From NCBI GenBank assembly GCA_002923315.1, contig BEHM01000004.1:1-64000 (forward strand): a stretch of 64,000 nucleotides of DNA, written 5' to 3'. This document shows, piece by piece, positions 1 to 10,375 of the stretch (its first letter is position 1; each line of letters begins with the position of its first letter). The notes under the pieces are model-generated. The model was not told the DNA's origin, did not search any database, and saw nothing but the letters and a program-made list of their open reading frames with translations. The position numbers and the translations under genes were made by a program. Origin of the DNA: a bacterium HR10. GTDB taxonomy: Bacteria > Acidobacteriota > Blastocatellia > HR10.

Positions 1-108
1 CACCTTCACCTCCCGAAACGCCACCGCCCGCACCGCCCCCTCCCGCACCTCCACCTCATAACTCCGCCCCGTCCGATTGTCGATGATCGTCAACGTGTCC
101 TTCGCCAT
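1..108 (-). CDS. gltA: Citrate synthase, N-terminal fragment (runs off the left edge)
   Basis: The 36 visible residues begin MAKDTLTIIDNRTGRSYEVE, the typical opening of bacterial type II citrate synthase, a small beta domain before the helical catalytic core. The enzyme condenses acetyl-CoA with oxaloacetate at entry to the TCA cycle. The start is the ATG at 106-108, preceded on the minus strand by an excellent GGAGGAGG ribosome site 4-5 bases upstream. Only the N-terminus is inside the window, so the active-site residues cannot be checked. It is divergent from the redox operon that starts at 537. Confidence 0.75.
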   Translation of the reverse strand, partial: MAKDTLTIIDNRTGRSYEVEVREGAVRAVAFREVKV

Positions 109-536
109 AAAGACCTCCTCCTTCAAGCGTTGAAACTCCACAGAGGATGAAGCAATTCACGTTCCCTCGCTCAAGAGGTCACAGCCGACCGATTCAGCCA
201 AATGCCCCGAGTCCTCAAGAGAAGACGGCGCCGTATCGTGGCGGATTGAGACGGCCCTCTTTGGCTGGGGCATTTAGCCGACCGCAAGGGGGAAAATCCC
301 AGACTCCGGGCCGGGTCTGAGCGGAGCTTCGCCCGAAGGATCATCTCCTCTCCCCCTCTCCCCATCCCCTCCAGGCTGGGATGTGGTTTTTCCCGCAGAG
401 ACGGGGAGTTTCCCGCAAAAGGGGCAGATGCGCGGAAGAAGTCCCCCGCTAAATCCTTGCTCTCGAAGGCCGAGATCGAAGCCTCGTGCGGCACAGGTCT
501 TGCTTCCCGCAATGGTGCGGAGCCAGGGAGCGAACC
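109..536. other. Intergenic region with an imperfect inverted repeat
   Basis: This 428-base divergent spacer lies between the citrate synthase gene and the NuoE-like gene. I see no convincing ORF. An imperfect inverted repeat (12 of 14 positions; core AAATGCCCC / GGGGCATTT) occupies 195-208 and 267-280, with about 58 bases between the arms. It could be a remnant repeat element or a regulatory structure. No clear -35/-10 pair was recognised for the rightward operon. Confidence 0.4.
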
Positions 537-1010
537 ATGCGGGAGATCGAGGCCATCATCGAGCGCTATGGAGCCCAGCGGCGGCATGTGATCTCCATGT
601 TGCAAGACATCCAGGCGCGGTTCCACTATCTGCCGAAGGACGCGCTCATGGAGGTCGCCGCCCGTGTGCGCATCCCATTGATTGATCTCTACAGCATTGC
701 GACGTTCTATAACTGCTTCTCGCTCCTCCCCAGAGGGGAGCACGTCATCAAGGTCTGCTTGGGCACGGCGTGCCACCTGAAAGGCGGGACCCGGTTGGTC
801 GAAGCCCTGGAGCGCGAGTTGGGGGTGCGCGAGGGGGAGATGACGCCGGACGGCCGGTTCTCCTTCGAGACGGTTCGGTGCGTGGGAGCCTGCGCGTTGG
901 CGCCACTCGTGCTCATTGACGAGCGGTACTATCCGAAGATGACGCAGCGGAAGCTGACGCAGGTGCTCGCCCGATTGCGGCGTCCTCAGCCCGCTGCGGA
1001 GGCCGGATGA
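537..1010 (+). CDS. NuoE/HydC-like [2Fe-2S] subunit
   Basis: A 157-residue thioredoxin-like ferredoxin of the NuoE / HndA / HydC family. It has an N-terminal helical bundle, then a [2Fe-2S] site formed by C74, C79, C115 and C119 (motifs VCLGTAC and RCVGAC). It should pass electrons to or from the NuoF-like flavoprotein encoded next, with which it shares a 4-base ATGA overlap. The ATG at 537 is chosen over an upstream in-frame ATG at 486 because homologues start here and GGGAG lies just upstream. Length matches HydC-type proteins (about 160 residues). The context (no other nuo genes, fused NuoF partner) argues against respiratory complex I. Confidence 0.85.
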   Translation: MREIEAIIERYGAQRRHVISMLQDIQARFHYLPKDALMEVAARVRIPLIDLYSIATFYNCFSLLPRGEHVIKVCLGTACHLKGGTRLVEALERELGVREGEMTPDGRFSFETVRCVGACALAPLVLIDERYYPKMTQRKLTQVLARLRRPQPAAEAG

Positions 1011-2857
1011 TGAAGATTCGCACGCTCGAACAACTGCGGGCGTTGGAACACGAGCTGCGCGCGGCGCGCGACCGGAAACCGTGCGTGCGCGTATGCGGGG
1101 GGACCGGCTGCCGCGCGCGCGGCAGCGAGGACGTCTTCGGACGTTTCCGCGTGGTGCTGGAGAACGAGGGCCTCGCCGACGCCGTGGAGGTGAAGTTCAC
1201 GGGATGCCACGGACTATGCGAGCGTGGCCCTTTAGTCTCGCTCGCCCCTCACGGGATCTTCTACCAGAGCGTCGAGGCCGGGGATGTGCCCGCCATCGTC
1301 ACAGAGACGCTCGCGCGTGGCGTGGTGATCGAGCGCTTGCTCGCTCAAGATCCGATCACGGGGAAGCGCGTTCGACAGGAGCAGGAGATCCCCTTCTATC
1401 GGCGACAGCAGCGCATCGTCTTGCGCTTCAACGGCGTGATTGATCCGACCGACATCCGGGAGTACATCGCCCTCGGAGGGTATCGTGCGCTCGGCGACGT
1501 CTTGACCCACAAGACCCCGGAGGAAGTGATCGAGATCATCGAACGCTCGGGTCTCCGAGGACGAGGGGGAGCGGGCTTCCCGACGGGGAGGAAGTGGCGG
1601 CTGGCGCGCGCGGCTCCGGGCTCGATCAAGTACGTGATCTGCAATGGGGACGAGGGCGATCCCGGAGCCTTCATGGATCGCAGCCTGCTGGAGGGGAATC
1701 CGCACAGCGTCATCGAAGGGATGATCATCGGCGCGTATGCCGTCGGCGCCACGCGCGGGATCATCTACGTGCGCGAGGAATATCCGCTGGCTGTCCGGAC
1801 ACTTCAGATCGCGCTCGCGCAAGCGCGCGAATACGGGTTCCTCGGCGAGGCGATCTTCGATTCCGCGTTCTCCTTCGACATCGAGATCGTGCGAGGCGCC
1901 GGCGCCTTCGTGGCCGGGGAGGAGACGGCCTTGATCGCGGCCGTGGAGGGGAGAGTGAGCGAGCCGCGCCAGCGTCCGCCTTATCCGGTCCAGCGCGGCG
2001 TGTGGGGCCATCCGACCGTCATCAACAACGTCGAGACATGGGCCAATGTCCCGATCATTCTGGAACGAGGACCGGAATGGTTCGCCCGCCTCGGGACGGC
2101 GACGAGCAAGGGGACGAAGATCTTCTCGCTCGTGGGGAAGGTCGCCAACACGGGACTGGTCGAGATCCCGATGGGGATGACACTGCGAGAACTCGTGGAG
2201 GAGATTGGCGGCGGCGCGCTCCCGCAGCGCGAGATCAAGGCCGTGCAGATTGGCGGACCCTCGGGGGGATGCCTCCCGAAGGCCCTCTTCGATCTGCCGA
2301 TTGATTACGAGAGCTTGACCGAAGCGGGTGCGATGATGGGGTCGGGCGGCTTGATCGTCATGGACGATCGAACGTGCATGGTGGATGTGGCGCGATACTT
2401 CATGGACTTCCTGCGCGATGAATCCTGCGGCAAATGCCTCCCCTGCCGCGAGGGGACGCAGCGGATGTACGAGCTGCTCACGGCGATGTGCGAGGGGCGC
2501 GCGACGGACGCCGATCTGGATGTGCTCGAAGAGCTGGCGCAGGTCGTGAAGGAGACATCGCTCTGCGGTCTCGGTCAGACGGCGCCCAATCCCGTCCTGA
2601 CGACGCTGCGCTACTTCCGCTCGGAATACGAGGCGCACATTCGGCAGAAGCGCTGCCCGGCGGGCGTGTGCAAGGCGCTCATCCGCTATGTGATCAACGC
2701 CGAGCGCTGCACAGGCTGCGTGGCCTGCGTGCAGCCATGCCCGCAGCACGCGATCAGCGGTCAACTCAAGCAGCCGCACGTCATTGATCCGGAGCGGTGC
2801 ATCAAGTGCGGCATCTGTTACGAGGTCTGCCAATTCGGAGCCGTCGAGATCGTATGA
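1007..2857 (+). CDS. NuoF/HydB-like NAD(H)-binding flavoprotein with extra Fe-S domains
   Basis: A 616-residue protein with the three-part layout of HydB/HndC from electron-bifurcating hydrogenases. Residues about 25-75 form a thioredoxin-like [2Fe-2S] domain (C30, C35, C67, C71). Residues about 110-540 are the NuoF core, with a GRGGAGFPTG FMN/NADH motif near 183-193 and a [4Fe-4S] site (C474, C477, C480, C520). The C-terminus is a two-cluster bacterial ferredoxin (C568/571/574/578 and C598/601/604/608). It should exchange electrons between NAD(H), FMN and a ferredoxin chain. Complex I NuoF lacks the two extra domains. Genes on both sides overlap it by 4 bases, implying a fixed-stoichiometry complex. 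Confidence 0.88.
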   Translation: MMKIRTLEQLRALEHELRAARDRKPCVRVCGGTGCRARGSEDVFGRFRVVLENEGLADAVEVKFTGCHGLCERGPLVSLAPHGIFYQSVEAGDVPAIVTETLARGVVIERLLAQDPITGKRVRQEQEIPFYRRQQRIVLRFNGVIDPTDIREYIALGGYRALGDVLTHKTPEEVIEIIERSGLRGRGGAGFPTGRKWRLARAAPGSIKYVICNGDEGDPGAFMDRSLLEGNPHSVIEGMIIGAYAVGATRGIIYVREEYPLAVRTLQIALAQAREYGFLGEAIFDSAFSFDIEIVRGAGAFVAGEETALIAAVEGRVSEPRQRPPYPVQRGVWGHPTVINNVETWANVPIILERGPEWFARLGTATSKGTKIFSLVGKVANTGLVEIPMGMTLRELVEEIGGGALPQREIKAVQIGGPSGGCLPKALFDLPIDYESLTEAGAMMGSGGLIVMDDRTCMVDVARYFMDFLRDESCGKCLPCREGTQRMYELLTAMCEGRATDADLDVLEELAQVVKETSLCGLGQTAPNPVLTTLRYFRSEYEAHIRQKRCPAGVCKALIRYVINAERCTGCVACVQPCPQHAISGQLKQPHVIDPERCIKCGICYEVCQFGAVEIV

Positions 2858-3573
2858 CGAAGCTGCGCATCAACGGCATCGAGGTGGAGATTGAGGAGGG
2901 CGCGAGCCTGCTGGAGGCCGCTCAGCAGCTGGGGATCGAGATCCCCACCCTCTGCTTCCACCCGGGATTGAGCGCCTACGGCGCGTGTCGTCTCTGCGTG
3001 GTCGAACTGGGCGATGGTCGGCTCGTCTCCGCGTGCACCTATCCGGTGCAGGAGGGGCTGCGGGTGCGCACGCACTCGCCGCGCGTCATGCGCGCGCGCC
3101 GGATGCTCATCGAGCTCCTCCTCTCCATCTGCCCCAGCTCCAAGCGCCTCCAAGACCTGGCCGCCGAGCATCAGGTCGAGCGCGTGCGCTTCGCGGTTCG
3201 CGACGAGCGATGCATCCTCTGCGGCCTCTGCGTCCGCATGTGCGCCGAGCAGATGATGGCCCATGCGATCGGGTTCGTGAATCGCGGATACCGGCGTCGG
3301 ATCACGACGCCCTTCGACCTGCCCTCGGAGGTCTGTCGCCGCTGCGGGGGCTGCCTCTACATCTGCCCGGTGTGCGAAGTGCGGTGCCAGGGGGTGGAAG
3401 CGCCGAGCGCCGTCTGTGGTTCCTGCATGACTCCGGCTCCGACGTGTCCTCCCGTGTATGAGGATCTCGCGTGCTATATGGGAGCGGCGGGCGAATGCGG
3501 GACGTGCGTGAGGAATCCCCGAATGCCCGATTCGCATTCGCCGACGGTCGCGGGAAGGAGGGTGAGGGTATGA
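2854..3573 (+). CDS. NuoG/HydA-N-terminus-like iron-sulfur protein (no hydrogenase domain)
   Basis: A 239-residue, very cysteine-rich protein. A plant-type [2Fe-2S] domain (C34, C45, C48, C61) is followed by a ferredoxin-like section with C120/123/126/130 and C161/164/167/171 plus C174 and C178. Further cysteines (188, 191, 198, 207, 215, 218) lie near the C-terminus. This matches the electron-wire half of NuoG or [FeFe]-hydrogenase HydA, but the protein stops before any H-cluster domain. It probably links the NuoEF-like dehydrogenase to the flavoprotein encoded immediately downstream, with which it shares another ATGA overlap. The start ATG at 2854 overlaps the stop of the NuoF-like gene. 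Confidence 0.78.
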   Translation: MTKLRINGIEVEIEEGASLLEAAQQLGIEIPTLCFHPGLSAYGACRLCVVELGDGRLVSACTYPVQEGLRVRTHSPRVMRARRMLIELLLSICPSSKRLQDLAAEHQVERVRFAVRDERCILCGLCVRMCAEQMMAHAIGFVNRGYRRRITTPFDLPSEVCRRCGGCLYICPVCEVRCQGVEAPSAVCGSCMTPAPTCPPVYEDLACYMGAAGECGTCVRNPRMPDSHSPTVAGRRVRV

Positions 3574-5192
3574 GCTTCTCACGATTGAATGCATCGGCCG
3601 CGACGCTCACGAAGAATCGGACGGAGGGAGCCATCGTCTCCCTGAGCGGGATGTGTGCGACGTGTCTGGACGGATGCATCGGGATGTGCGAGATCGGGAA
3701 ATCGGCCTATCGCGGGGCCGAGGTCATCTATCCGCAGCCGTTCGGGATCATCACGGCGGCCTCGGAGAAGCGGTATCCGGTGGATCTGTCGCACTTCACG
3801 ATCCTGGGAACGGTCGTGGGCGCGTGGGGCGTGCCGCCAGATCCGGATGTCGCGATCTTTCCGGCGGTCTCGCTCGAACGGCGCATCGGTCGAGATAAAG
3901 GGATCAAGGTCAAGCTGCCGATCCTCATTCCCGGATTGGGCTCCACGGCCATCGCGAAGAACAACTGGGAGGGGTTGGCCATTGGGGCGGCCATCGCGGG
4001 CATCCCCCTCACCATCGGGGAGAATGTCTGCGGGATGGATGAGGAGGCCGAATTCAAAAATGGGCGCGTCGTGCGCTCCCCGGAGATGATCCGTCGGGTG
4101 AAGCTCTACAAAGAATGGCAACAGGACGGATACGGGGCGATCATCGTGCAGGCGAACGTGGAGGACACGCGGCTAGGCGTTCATGAGTACGTCATCTCGG
4201 AACTGGGCGTGGAGGCCGTCGAGTTGAAGTGGGGCCAAGGAGCGAAGGACATCGGCGGGGAGGTGAAGATCAAAGATCTCGGGAAGGCGCAACTGCTGAA
4301 GCGTCGGGGCTACATCGTGTTGCCGGACCCGGAGGACCCCGAGGTCATCGAGGCCTTCCGGCGCGGCTCATTCCACGAGTTCGAGCGCCACTCGCGCATC
4401 GGCATGGTGGATGCGGAGAGCTTCCTCCGACGCGTCGAGGAGCTGCGGCGCGCCGGAGCGAAGTACGTCTTCCTGAAGACGGGTGCCTATCGGCCCGCCG
4501 ACTTGGCGCGCGCGCTGAAGTTCGCCTCGCTCGCCGGGATTGATCTGCTCACGGTGGACGCGGCCGGGGGCGGCACGGGTATGAGCCCCTGGCGCATGAT
4601 GAACGAGTGGGGAATTCCACCGGTCGAGCTGCATTCGCTGCTTTATCGGTATGTCGATCATCTGGCTCGGCGTGGCGAGTATGTGCCCGACATCGCCATC
4701 GCCGGCGGCTTCGCCTTCGAGGATCAGATCTTCAAAGGCTTAGCTCTTGGCGCGCCTTACTTCAAACTCATCGGCATGGCGCGCGCGCCCCTGGCCGCCG
4801 CGATGGTGGGGAAAACCATCGGGCGCCGAATCGAGGAAGGGGATCTCCCCGTTTACATCGCCCGCTTCGGCGAGACGGTGGAGGAGATCTTCGTCACGGC
4901 GCCGGAACTCAAGCGCCGGTTCGGCGCGGACTTCAGGCGTATCCCTCCAGGAGCCATCGGTCTCTACACGTACCTGCAACGTCTGGCTCAAGGCTTGAGA
5001 CAGCTCATGTGTGGGAGCCGGAAATTCGCCTTGGAGTACATCAGCCGCGATGACATCGCAGCGCTCACCGAAGAGGCGGCGCGCATCAGCGGTATCCCGC
5101 ACGTCATGGAGGTGGATCGGGTCTTGGCCGAACGTATTCTCAACGGTGTCACGGCCCCTCAGCCGTTCGCCGAACGAGAACTCATCCGCTGA
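3570..5192 (+). CDS. Glutamate-synthase-like FMN protein (GltS/GltB central-domain family)
   Basis: A 540-residue protein whose body is the FMN-binding TIM barrel of the glutamate synthase family. Recognisable elements include [41 protein letters not shown] and [18 protein letters not shown]. It lacks the N-terminal glutamine amidotransferase and the C-terminal GXGXG domain of full GltB. The N-terminus carries an additional cysteine cluster (C29, C32, C36, C40). Its position as fourth gene of a NuoE/NuoF/NuoG-like operon, with a 4-base overlap, suggests it is the substrate-specific subunit of that complex. The substrate may be glutamate/2-oxoglutarate or something else; sequence alone does not decide. 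A true gltB-like gene exists separately at the right end of the window. Confidence 0.8.
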   Translation: MSFSRLNASAATLTKNRTEGAIVSLSGMCATCLDGCIGMCEIGKSAYRGAEVIYPQPFGIITAASEKRYPVDLSHFTILGTVVGAWGVPPDPDVAIFPAVSLERRIGRDKGIKVKLPILIPGLGSTAIAKNNWEGLAIGAAIAGIPLTIGENVCGMDEEAEFKNGRVVRSPEMIRRVKLYKEWQQDGYGAIIVQANVEDTRLGVHEYVISELGVEAVELKWGQGAKDIGGEVKIKDLGKAQLLKRRGYIVLPDPEDPEVIEAFRRGSFHEFERHSRIGMVDAESFLRRVEELRRAGAKYVFLKTGAYRPADLARALKFASLAGIDLLTVDAAGGGTGMSPWRMMNEWGIPPVELHSLLYRYVDHLARRGEYVPDIAIAGGFAFEDQIFKGLALGAPYFKLIGMARAPLAAAMVGKTIGRRIEEGDLPVYIARFGETVEEIFVTAPELKRRFGADFRRIPPGAIGLYTYLQRLAQGLRQLMCGSRKFALEYISRDDIAALTEEAARISGIPHVMEVDRVLAERILNGVTAPQPFAERELIR

Positions 5193-5205
5193 AGGAGCAG
5201 GGGAG

Positions 5206-7494
<2,289 letters not shown>

Positions 7495-7613
7495 TGCGTG
7501 CTCATTGCCCCACCGAGAGCCCATGAGTACAATTACGCGCTCTGATGAAGCGGGTGAGGGCGCGCCTGAAGCACCTCGCGCGTCCACCGCCCCAATGCGC
7601 GGAGAGACGAACT

Positions 7614-8057
7614 ATGCGAACGATGCGCTCGTGGGCCGTGTTCGGTGGAGGGATGCTCCTCATCGCTCTGGTGACGTGGGCGATCTCCCTTCGAGATGAG
7701 ACCGCGACATCGCTCGCTCAGCGAACCCGGGGGACGCCGCCGGGACTTGCGCGCGTCAAGCTCAGCGGGAAATGGGGGTACATTGATCGCTCCGGACGGA
7801 TCGTGATCAACCCGCAATTTGAGGAAGCGGGCGATTTCTCCGAAGGCCTGGCCCGCGTCAAAATGGGAGGGAAATGGGGATACATTGATCGGACCGGGCG
7901 CTTCCTCATCAACCCTCAGTTCGAGGAAGCCGGGGATTTCTCCCAAGGTCTGGCCCGGGTGAAGCTCGGCGGGAAATGGGGATACGTGGATCGCAGAGGC
8001 GAGATCGTCATCTCCCCCCAATTCAGCGAGGCGAGTGATTTCTCCCGCTCTCTGTGA
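7614..8057 (+). CDS. Membrane-anchored WG-repeat protein
   Basis: A 147-residue protein with one N-terminal hydrophobic segment (about residues 7-26, signal anchor or uncleaved signal) followed by three 34-residue WG (KWG) repeats. Each repeat has the form GLARVK-GKWGYIDR-G---INPQF. WG repeats build beta-propeller-like or solenoid surfaces and are usually extracytoplasmic; no catalytic role is implied. The ATG at 7614 is preferred over one at 7545 because the membrane segment then lies at the N-terminus and GGAG precedes it. The protein ends inside or just after the third repeat, so it is short for the family and may be a truncated copy. Confidence 0.7.
   Translation: MRTMRSWAVFGGGMLLIALVTWAISLRDETATSLAQRTRGTPPGLARVKLSGKWGYIDRSGRIVINPQFEEAGDFSEGLARVKMGGKWGYIDRTGRFLINPQFEEAGDFSQGLARVKLGGKWGYVDRRGEIVISPQFSEASDFSRSL
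7743..8054 (+). repeat. Three tandem repeats of about 102 bp encoding WG motifs
   Basis: Units begin at 7743, 7845 and 7947, each opening with codons for GLARVK and remaining highly similar at the nucleotide level. The third is slightly longer and ends at the stop codon. Such in-frame tandem repeats can expand or contract by recombination. Confidence 0.8.
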
Positions 8058-8199
8058 AGGGCGGCGCGCGAGAAAGCGAACGGTCTTCCTCACGCGACCG
8101 ATCCCATCTGAAGCTGACCTTGACCTCCGATGACGCGCGCCTTGTGGCAGGGTCACGCGCCTGCGCGAAAAGGCGACACGAGAGCGATTTCCCCCACTC

Positions 8200-8215
8200 T
8201 GGGGGATATCCCCCA
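8200..8215. promoter_or_regulatory. Perfect 16-bp palindrome, possible operator
   Basis: The sequence TGGGGGATATCCCCCA is a perfect dyad, placed 70-110 bases upstream of the promoter-like element at 8285-8312. It could be a dimeric regulator's site. It has no T-tract, so it does not look like a terminator. Confidence 0.4.
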
Positions 8216-8284
8216 ACGCGCCGAGAGAGGAGCACTCCCCCCTTTCGGCCTTTATCCCGTGATGCTCAATGAGTTAGCGAAGCG

Positions 8285-8312
8285 TTGAGGGGAAAAGCGA
8301 CGATGGTATAAT
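8285..8312 (+). promoter_or_regulatory. Promoter-like element TTGAGG-16-TATAAT
   Basis: A perfect TATAAT at 8307-8312 sits 16 bases after TTGAGG at 8285-8290. No rightward gene follows: the only downstream ORFs lie antisense to the sensor kinase. It may drive an antisense or small RNA, or be fortuitous. Confidence 0.4.
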
Positions 8313-8435
8313 CCTTGCAGGAGAGAAGGACTTGATCAGGACACAAGCAGCCTCCGCACGGTGTGGCCGTAGGAGAAGGGGGCGATGGAACGGCCAAAGA
8401 TGTCGTCCACAACGGGAGCTGGGCGAGGAGACGCC

Positions 8436-10226
8436 TCACGACTCCTGCCGATGCCAGGTGGGCGGCGACGGTGCGTCCACGCTCCGATCCGAATCCGGCG
8501 AAGAGTCGGAAGCGGAGAGCACGACCAGATGCGAGATGCGATGCATGGGCGGCGCCTGCAGAGGCAGCGTGACGGTGAAGGTGCTTCCCTTTCCGACCTC
8601 ACTGGTGACGGTGATCGTGCCCCCGTATCCGGTGACGATCCGCTGGCACGTCGCCAGTCCCAGGCCTGTTCCTCGTTTCTTCGTCGTGAAGAAGGGGCGA
8701 AAGATCTTATCCAAATTCTCCGGAGGGATGCCCTCACCGTTGTCGGTGACCGAGAGCTTGATCGCCCGCTCCTGTGGATCGTAACTCGTTCGGACGAGGA
8801 TATGTCCGTCCTCGCGCACCGCCTGAATCGCATTGAGCAGCAGATTGAGGACGACCTTCTGCAACTCGTCCGGATCGGCGATCAGGGACGGCAGCTCGGG
8901 AGCCGGTTGGAACTCCAGCGTGATATGATGATTATTCGCGAGCTGAACGCGGGTGGCCGAGACGACATGCTCGACCAGGCGGTTCAGATCAGTCCGGACA
9001 TGAGCGGGCGGGCGCGGACGCGCGTAATCGAGCAGGTCCGTGATGATGCGATTGATGCGCTGGACCTCTTCCAAGACGTGGCGCAGGACCGGGCGATGCG
9101 GGTTCTCTTCAGGGAGGTCCTCGAGAATGATCTCCAACGCCCCTTTCATCCCGGCCAGCGGGTTCTTCACCTCATGCGCGAGACCAGCGGCCATCTCTCC
9201 GATCAAGGCGAGCTGCTCCGCCCGCGCCATGCGGCGTTCCAAAAGGACCTGCTCCGTGATGTCGGAGACGACGTGCACGGTCCCATACACCCGTCCCTCC
9301 TCATCCAGGAGGGGATCCACGGTGACGCGCAAGATTTGGCCATTGGGGCGCTCGATGACTTCCGTGACCTGGCAGGGCACATCGGAGGTCGCCCGCAGAT
9401 CGGCGCAGTTGGGCAAGGGCGTGTCTCGGCCCAGCATGATCATGCAACAGTGATTCTGCAGGAGCTGCTCGCGAGGCACCCCGAGCAGGCGGCCGAGCGC
9501 CTCATTGGCCTGAATCACGCGCAAGTCGCGCGTGTGAACGGAGATGCCATCCCGAATGGCATTGAAGGTGCTCTCCCACAACTTCCGCACGCGCAGATTC
9601 TCATCGAAGAGGCGCGCGTTCTCGATGGCGATGCCCAGTTGATGCCCGATGGCTTCCAGCAGATCCACGTCGTCGGTGATCTCGCGAGCGGGATCGTAGG
9701 TGGCCGTCACGAGCACGCCGATCGTCCGCGCGTGGGCGATCAGGGGAACACAGGCCATAGCGTGGAGGCCCAACTGGCGCACGATCGGGCGTGTGATGCG
9801 CGGATCGGTGGCCGCATCCCGCAGCACCAGAGGGGCGCCGCTGGCGAAGACGCGCCCGGCCACTCCCTCACCGGGCTTGAGCCGATCCACACCTTGGACG
9901 TATTCGGACGAAACCCCTTGGGCCGCACGCACGCGCAGTTCCCCCGTCTCCGCGTCAAAGAGCATGATCAACGCCATATCGGTCGAGAGCAACTCAGTGA
10001 TCGTCCGCAGCACTTCCTGCAGCAGCGGATCCAACTCCCGCGCGCGACTGAGGGCGGCGGCCAGGGAACTGAGGGCCGTCAACTTCCGCAGTGTGCGCTG
10101 AACGTCCTCGGGACCTGCTGGGCGATCGGAGGAATCGCGCACGGCTCTCCCTCGGTCCTCGACCGATGGAGGAGAAGTCCCACGAGAGGAGACGCCTTGC
10201 TGCCTTCTGGCCTTCTTCATCACCAT
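8436..10226 (-). CDS. NtrB-type sensor histidine kinase (GAF-PAS-HisKA-HATPase)
   Basis: About 596 residues, with no clear transmembrane segment and therefore probably cytoplasmic. Order: GAF domain (about 50-205), PAS domain (about 215-325), HisKA with the phospho-acceptor in LAHEVKNPLAG (His351), then a HATPase with NAIQA, DNGEGI and FFTTKKRGTGLGL motifs. The tail after about 560 is low-complexity. The kinase box is of the NtrB class that pairs with sigma-54 activators, and such an activator gene lies divergently 150 bases away. The N-terminal start is uncertain: GTG at 10244, ATG at 10226 and ATG at 10220 are all in frame and none has a good ribosome site. The signal sensed cannot be read from the sequence. 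Confidence 0.85.
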   Translation of the reverse strand: MVMKKARRQQGVSSRGTSPPSVEDRGRAVRDSSDRPAGPEDVQRTLRKLTALSSLAAALSRARELDPLLQEVLRTITELLSTDMALIMLFDAETGELRVRAAQGVSSEYVQGVDRLKPGEGVAGRVFASGAPLVLRDAATDPRITRPIVRQLGLHAMACVPLIAHARTIGVLVTATYDPAREITDDVDLLEAIGHQLGIAIENARLFDENLRVRKLWESTFNAIRDGISVHTRDLRVIQANEALGRLLGVPREQLLQNHCCMIMLGRDTPLPNCADLRATSDVPCQVTEVIERPNGQILRVTVDPLLDEEGRVYGTVHVVSDITEQVLLERRMARAEQLALIGEMAAGLAHEVKNPLAGMKGALEIILEDLPEENPHRPVLRHVLEEVQRINRIITDLLDYARPRPPAHVRTDLNRLVEHVVSATRVQLANNHHITLEFQPAPELPSLIADPDELQKVVLNLLLNAIQAVREDGHILVRTSYDPQERAIKLSVTDNGEGIPPENLDKIFRPFFTTKKRGTGLGLATCQRIVTGYGGTITVTSEVGKGSTFTVTLPLQAPPMHRISHLVVLSASDSSPDSDRSVDAPSPPTWHRQES

Positions 10227-10375
10227 AGCCCGAGAGGTCGTCACAATAGTAGCGCGCCGGGAGAGACCGAGTCAAGATGGTCAGACAGGCGATGCTTCCG
10301 GGGGAACCTGCGGAGACATGATCGCGAAATCGTCCGGCTCCTGAAGAGCACGGACTTCTGCAGGAGGAGGAGATT

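Larger units (their letters stand above)
8058..8435. other. Intergenic region with a perfect palindrome and an orphan promoter
   Basis: This 378-base spacer lies between the convergent WG-repeat gene and the sensor kinase gene. I see no protein-coding gene. It contains a 16-base perfect palindrome at 8200-8215 and a good rightward promoter-like sequence at 8285-8312. Transcription from that promoter would run antisense into the 3' end of the kinase gene. Confidence 0.5.

Noticed and set aside
537..3573. Respiratory complex I (nuoEFG).
   Set aside because: The NuoF-like protein has HydB-type extra domains, the NuoG-like protein is only 239 residues, and no membrane nuo genes follow.
7743..8054. 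CRISPR-like array.
   Set aside because: The repeats are 102-bp in-frame WG motifs without spacers.
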